DNA of 64,000 nucleotides from assembly GCA_014898425.1 (NCBI GenBank), contig RCSZ01000014.1, forward strand, positions 1,426,001-1,490,000, given 5' to 3'. The notes beneath the pieces are model-generated. The model did not search any database, was not told where the DNA came from, and worked only from the letters and a program-made list of their open reading frames with translations. Below, one piece after another: positions 59,805 through 64,000 of the stretch. Origin of the DNA: Botryotinia globosa. Its lineage: Eukaryota; Ascomycota; Leotiomycetes; Helotiales; Sclerotiniaceae. The position numbers and the translations under genes are program-made. Numbering within the stretch: the first letter of the stretch is position 1; the number at the start of each line of letters is the position of its first letter.

Positions 59805-62044
59805 GTTTCCCTCATGCCTCTCACTCCCCAAGTTCTAAATCCTTTTCTCCTCTTTAGTTCTTCAGTTCTTCCACTTCAACTCAACTTTCTACTCTCTACC
59901 TCTCATTCTCCACAAACGATACATACATAAACACCAATCTCACGCTTCCCACTTCAAAATTCTATTCTCCACTGCTTGAAAGTTAGCTCTACTTTTCTAT
60001 TCGCCTATTTACGCCTTTGAAAGGTATTCCTCTCTTGAATCTTTACCCCTTACTTTGCGACATTTTCATACATCACTTATTAACTTCTGACCTCTCGTCT
60101 CTCCATCCTACCTCCCCCCTATCAAACTAACTACCCACTGTCGACTCAGTCTCAATTCCAAATTAAACCGATAAGAAACCCCAATTATTCTTATCCACTT
60201 CTTCTTTCGCCTCCTTCTGTTCTCGCGGGCGAGCTTACCTCAACCCTCAAGTTCTCCCTCAACGCTCCCTTGATTATCCCTCAACCCTCTCATGACACAC
60301 AACAAATTAAATCAATCCAACGAGACTCAAATTAACCGAAAAAAACTAAACACAATTCACCAAAACCAAGCAACAACCAAAAATACAAACTCATTTCAAA
60401 TCCAATCCAATCAACTCTCAACCCACCACCTCATCCACCCAAACCCACCTCAGACTCAAGAAACACATTGATGCCAACACACTAACCGAAGTTCGCTATA
60501 TCCCATCCATACAATACCTATCAGGATATAAACCATGTCATCATACAGGGCACTTTATAGCTATCAAGACCCCAGCTTCCTTCTATAAACACCAGCCTCC
60601 CATCAATATCTAGTAATAACAATCAAGAACGATTCCAATCATACCAGACTAAAGTACTTTACACTCATCAGTCAAGTTGATACCAACATTGCTTTTTCTA
60701 TACAAGACTCTTTCCATATACATACTGTATAATCCTCAAATAACACAAGATCCAGCATGCAAAATCCAACACACACAATACATCCTTCCAGTCCAGCTTC
60801 GATGCCTGTTTCTCCCTTGCTCAAGAAGTAAAAAAGACGTTGCTCTTTCATCAATTCATTCCTTTCATCGCTAGTAGTTTTACTTGATCCAATTATTCTA
60901 CTTTAGCCCATCATTTTTCTTCCCTCACCCTTTACCTTTCCTTCCTCTCCCCTTTACCTTTGTTTTATAATCGATTCCCTGTTTTCTTCAAAGTTCCAAG
61001 TTCCAAGTTCCAAATCCCCAATCCAACCTTCCAACCTTCCAACCTTCCAACTCAAATTCTCATCCCAAACCCCTCCCCTTTCTCCTCCACCTTTTCCCTT
61101 TCTTTTCATCTTTTATCCGTCCCTTCTCCTTCCCCCCCTCCTTCTCCTTCCCCCCCTCCTTCTCCTTCCCCCCCTCCTTCTCCTTCCCCCTCCTCTTCCG
61201 CATCCCCATTGATCATCACCCCCTTCCCTTCCATATCCACCTCCGCCCTCCCTCCCTTCCTCCCTATCCACCTCCGCCCTTCCTCCCTTCCGCCCTTCCC
61301 CTCAAATAAATCCATACAATACAATATAATACAATACAATACAATTTCTCATTCTCATTTTCACTCATTCTCAACTTTATCCTCATCCTCATCCTCATCC
61401 TCATCCTCATCTTCATCTTCACCCTCATCCTCATCCTCATCCTCATCCTCATCCTCATCCTCATCCTCATCCTCATCCTCCTCATCCTCATCCTCATCCC
61501 TAGACATCCTCTCTCACACTCTTCACTCCATCTACCCCAAACCCCCCCCCCCGAATTTCCCTCCAAATTCCACCACAAATTCTCATTATTCCATATCATC
61601 ATCACCATCACCATCATCACCAAGCAAGCACACAGACATTTACGCATAACCATAACTAAAATTCTAATTTCTACTTCCCGCCTTCCAACTGTGCCCAGGT
61701 ATATACATCATCTCCCTATCCTCCACATTCATTATATCCACAAAAGAAAATCGCGTGGGTATATAGAGATAGATCCTATAAGACTATATAACCGAACCCG
61801 CCTCCACCCCTCATCCTTTCCCTCTCCCTCCACCCCCCGACATCCAAAGACCCCCAAAAAGTATATACAAATATAAAACCCACTCCGCAAAAAGAGTATC
61901 CATTGCAATCACAAACCATACCCAAACGCCATTCCATCCCATGCCATGCTATGCAATGCACGCTTCTTTCCACTTCAGAGCTCCAGAAATGCTTTGTTCG
62001 TAAAAATAACTTCCCCCTCTTCCCACAACCTCACACTCACTCAC
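59805..62044. other. Long pyrimidine-rich, gene-less stretch with simple repeats
   Basis: About 2.2 kb with marked C+T excess on the plus strand up to about 61650, then mixed. Contains tandem 18-base units of the type CCTTCTCCTTCCCCCC (61123-61195), a TCATCC tract and a run of at least 12 C near 61545. The frame 60960-61649 encodes only Pro/Ser low complexity. Such long CT-rich sequence often forms long leaders of fungal regulatory genes, but no coding exon follows on the plus strand. Nothing else is seen. Confidence 0.5.
61380..61498 (+). repeat. (TCATCC)n hexanucleotide tract
   Basis: About 20 units of TCATCC with a few TCATCT and TCACCC variants. On the opposite strand this gives an artificial Met-Arg repeat, which is not a gene. 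Confidence 0.9.
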
Positions 62045-63668
62045 TCACGCCCCCGGCACCGTCCCATCCCCCCAACTCTTCCTCAAAGTCTTCCCCTCTC
62101 TAACCATCTTTGCGATTTCCTTCCCCACTGTCTCCTTCGCCTGTCCCCCCATATTAAAATCATCCCAGAAAAGATACTCATCCGGTTGTTCACAGATCAG
62201 TAATCCATTAATATCTGGCAATGACTTTGTATCTTTCATTTTCCCTCTCTTCTCACTTCCATTGTTGATTTTCCCCGACTTTCGCTTCTCCCCGGGTGCT
62301 CTTTTCTTGCTTGCGCCGTTATCTCCTGCCCGTACGCAAGGATCATATACGGAAACATATGAACTTTCTTTTGTGCCGAGTCCACTCGCATCAGATAATC
62401 CTTCATCTTCCAATTGATGTTCAATAATGATTTCCGTAAGAAATCTATTCAGATCATAGTAATAGATATCTTTTTGTGGTGGAGGAATTTCCGGTTTATC
62501 TTCCGCCTCAACAACGCCGTTCGACTCACGCTTTGCTTGTGATTGTGGTTGCTGTCCCTCGTTCTGGTTGAATGTTTCTGGAACCGCATCTCCAGATCCG
62601 TGTTCTTCCGGTGCTGGTTCAGCCCATTCAGAAGTAGTGGTGGCTTCTGGTGTACTAGCAAACCAAGGTTTGATAGAGTTTTCCACACTGTTATCCCAAT
62701 CTCTCACCAATGAAACAGCATTCTTCTGGTGTTCCGCCACAGAACTAGGTCTCGATGGAATAGGTCTCTGACTTATCCAACCAGGCAACATTGTAGGATC
62801 GAAAAGCTTTTGGATGACAATTCTGAATTGTGGTTTGGGCACAACATGCGATTTATTGTGTGGTATTTCGACAAGATGAGTAGCACCCAAAGTTTCCCTA
62901 TGATGTGCGTATAAATTATCGAGTTGTGCGAACATTTCTGTAACAGCTTTTTTTTGAGCCTCTTGAGCTTTGGCATAATCGAGAGATGCGTAGTGCCATA
63001 CATCCCATGTGCCGAATGAGACGACGAAGATCGTTTCCCGAAGTTTCTTTTTTGGCAGAGGAAGAGCGATAAAGGATTTAACTTGAGCTGCAAGATCAGG
63101 GAGCATAGATTCGGGAGTTATTTTCGTTTCATTATTGTTTTGTCCTGCGGTGTTTTCGATGGAAGAAAGGTAGACTTTGTTGGATGAAAAGGCACCCGTG
63201 GGTGGTGATGATGGATATGAAGATGCAGGTTGAGAGACTGCTAGATTGATTTTGGACGTACACGAGAGCTGAAAACCATCAATTAGTAAATGTGCCAATT
63301 GTCAGACGTCAATCGGTCAAACCCATGAATCAACAGTCAGAAGAAAGAGAAAACAGAAAACGTACCTCTTCACAAAGAACGTCCGTCCAACTTCGACCCT
63401 TTCCATCCCCATTCTCTTCAATCGTATCATCAACCCAACTATCTCCAAAAACCACCAATCTCACACCTCCTCCTTCTCCATCCCCTCCATCATCATCTCC
63501 ACTTGCCCAATCCCATAATCCATCCGTCACATCATTAATACTCGTCCCACCTATCTCAATCTTCCTCAAGTGTTCGGTGTATCTCGATTGAGGTAATAAA
63601 GCCAAGATGGTCATTAACGATAGAACCATCGCAAACACCGATGCACCCAATCTCGTAAAGGCGCGCAT
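62045..63668 (-). CDS. Membrane-anchored GDSL/SGNH hydrolase-like protein (two exons, 508 aa)
   Basis: Exons are 63668-63366 and 63268-62045; the 97-base intron (GTACGT...TTCAG) joins DVLCEE-LSCTSKINL in frame. The start at 63668 (MRAFTRLG) is used because the upstream frame has no ATG. A signal anchor spans residues 9-26 (ASVFAMVLSLMTILALLP). The GDSL block is VRLVVFGDSWVDD with Ser 77 as nucleophile. A second block may be FVVSFGTWDVWHYASLDYA, and the last block is EYLFWDDFNMGGQAKETVG near the C-terminus. In typical SGNH enzymes the last block reads D-x-x-H; here Asn stands where His is expected, so activity is doubtful. A charged, Lys-rich insertion (KKRAPGEKRKSGKIN) separates the blocks. 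Probably ER or secretory pathway, type II topology. Confidence 0.75.
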
Positions 63669-64000
63669 AGTCGCGAGTCCAACCACCAAAACCCCGGGTC
63701 AATTCAATAATCTCCTCCCTTCCCCTTCAACCGCGATCGCAGCCAAAGAAGATGCCACAAAGCTGAAATCAAGCACTCGTAAATACACAAAGGTTTCGTA
63801 TTTCTGATAGAATTCAGCCTTGTTAACTTTGTTCCTGAAAATGGTGGGATTATGATGCTGCCAAGAATGCTGGCGTTGCGTACGCCAAGAGCGGATGTGT
63901 TATGACCTTCTCTTTTGTGCTGAATGTTCAATGAAGAAAGTGTATAAATAAATATACTTTAGGAGGCGCTCTCTCTTTGCGTTCAACATAAATAAAAGAA
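63669..64000. other. Upstream region of the GDSL-like gene
   Basis: About 330 bases to the window end. Short frames on both strands are unrecognised. It should contain the promoter of the minus-strand GDSL-like gene. Confidence 0.4.

Noticed and set aside
60960..61649. 229-codon Pro/Ser-rich frame
   Set aside because: Runs through CT-rich tandem repeats and the TCATCC tract; no domain, no signal peptide followed by cysteines, and similar simple frames exist on the other strand.
61264..61653. Minus-strand Met-Arg repeat frame
   Set aside because: Shadow of the TCATCC tract.

Overview
The window is nuclear DNA of a filamentous ascomycete. The evidence is short GT-AG introns, CAA- and CT-rich leaders, and intact genes for fungal proteins such as the AcuK/Ert1 Zn2Cys6 regulator, Eaf3, Nkp2/Cnl2, CENP-Q (Fta7), Spo22/Zip4 and 2EXR. 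Ordinary gene space alternates with AT-rich islands whose pattern (C to T, G to A, CAA/CAG/TGG turned into stops) is that of repeat-induced point mutation (RIP). The protein flavour suggests Leotiomycetes, perhaps Sclerotiniaceae such as Botrytis or Sclerotinia; this is inference, not proof.

Layout. 1-18.3 kb is genic: xanthine dehydrogenase (-), a two-exon dimeric alpha/beta-barrel-like protein (+), the nine-exon meiotic protein Spo22/Zip4 (-), the gluconeogenesis regulator Ert1/AcuK (-) and kinetochore CENP-Q (-). 18.3-29.7 kb is an AT-rich, transposon-derived island: a solo LTR, then a Tc1/mariner-like element with long inverted ends and TA duplications, interrupted by a 9.8-kb Ty3/gypsy chromovirus (160-bp LTRs, TTTAT target duplication) that is heavily RIP-mutated and holds further satellite or LINE-like debris. 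30.4-45.7 kb is genic again: Rrp12 (-), an ER thioredoxin-like membrane protein (+), Nkp2/Cnl2 (-), Eaf3 (+), mitochondrial uL30m (-) and exocyst Sec6 (+). 45.7-59 kb is accessory: a 4.6-kb gene-poor stretch, a 2EXR protein, two Ser/Thr-rich single-pass membrane proteins, a 662-bp Harbinger-like MITE with TAA duplications, and a frameshifted ankyrin gene whose 5' end is missing. 59-64 kb holds a long pyrimidine-rich stretch and a membrane-anchored GDSL-like hydrolase (-).

Gene structures were built by hand from splice sites and checked for reading frame across every junction; coding lengths are multiples of three.

The most unusual locus is eaf3. Its canonical chromo-barrel plus MRG protein is intact (329 aa), but two of its introns are very large and each contains an ATG-started open frame reading directly into downstream eaf3 exons. 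One, from 39404, would give a 519-aa protein with a basic, unrecognised N-terminal region of about 385 residues fused to the whole MRG domain. The best-resolved mobile-element observations are the nested transposon with both sets of target duplications and the Harbinger-like MITE.

Functionally the genes are a mixed housekeeping set rather than a cluster: purine catabolism, carbon-source regulation, meiotic crossover formation, inner kinetochore (two subunits), chromatin reading, ribosome assembly and polarised secretion.
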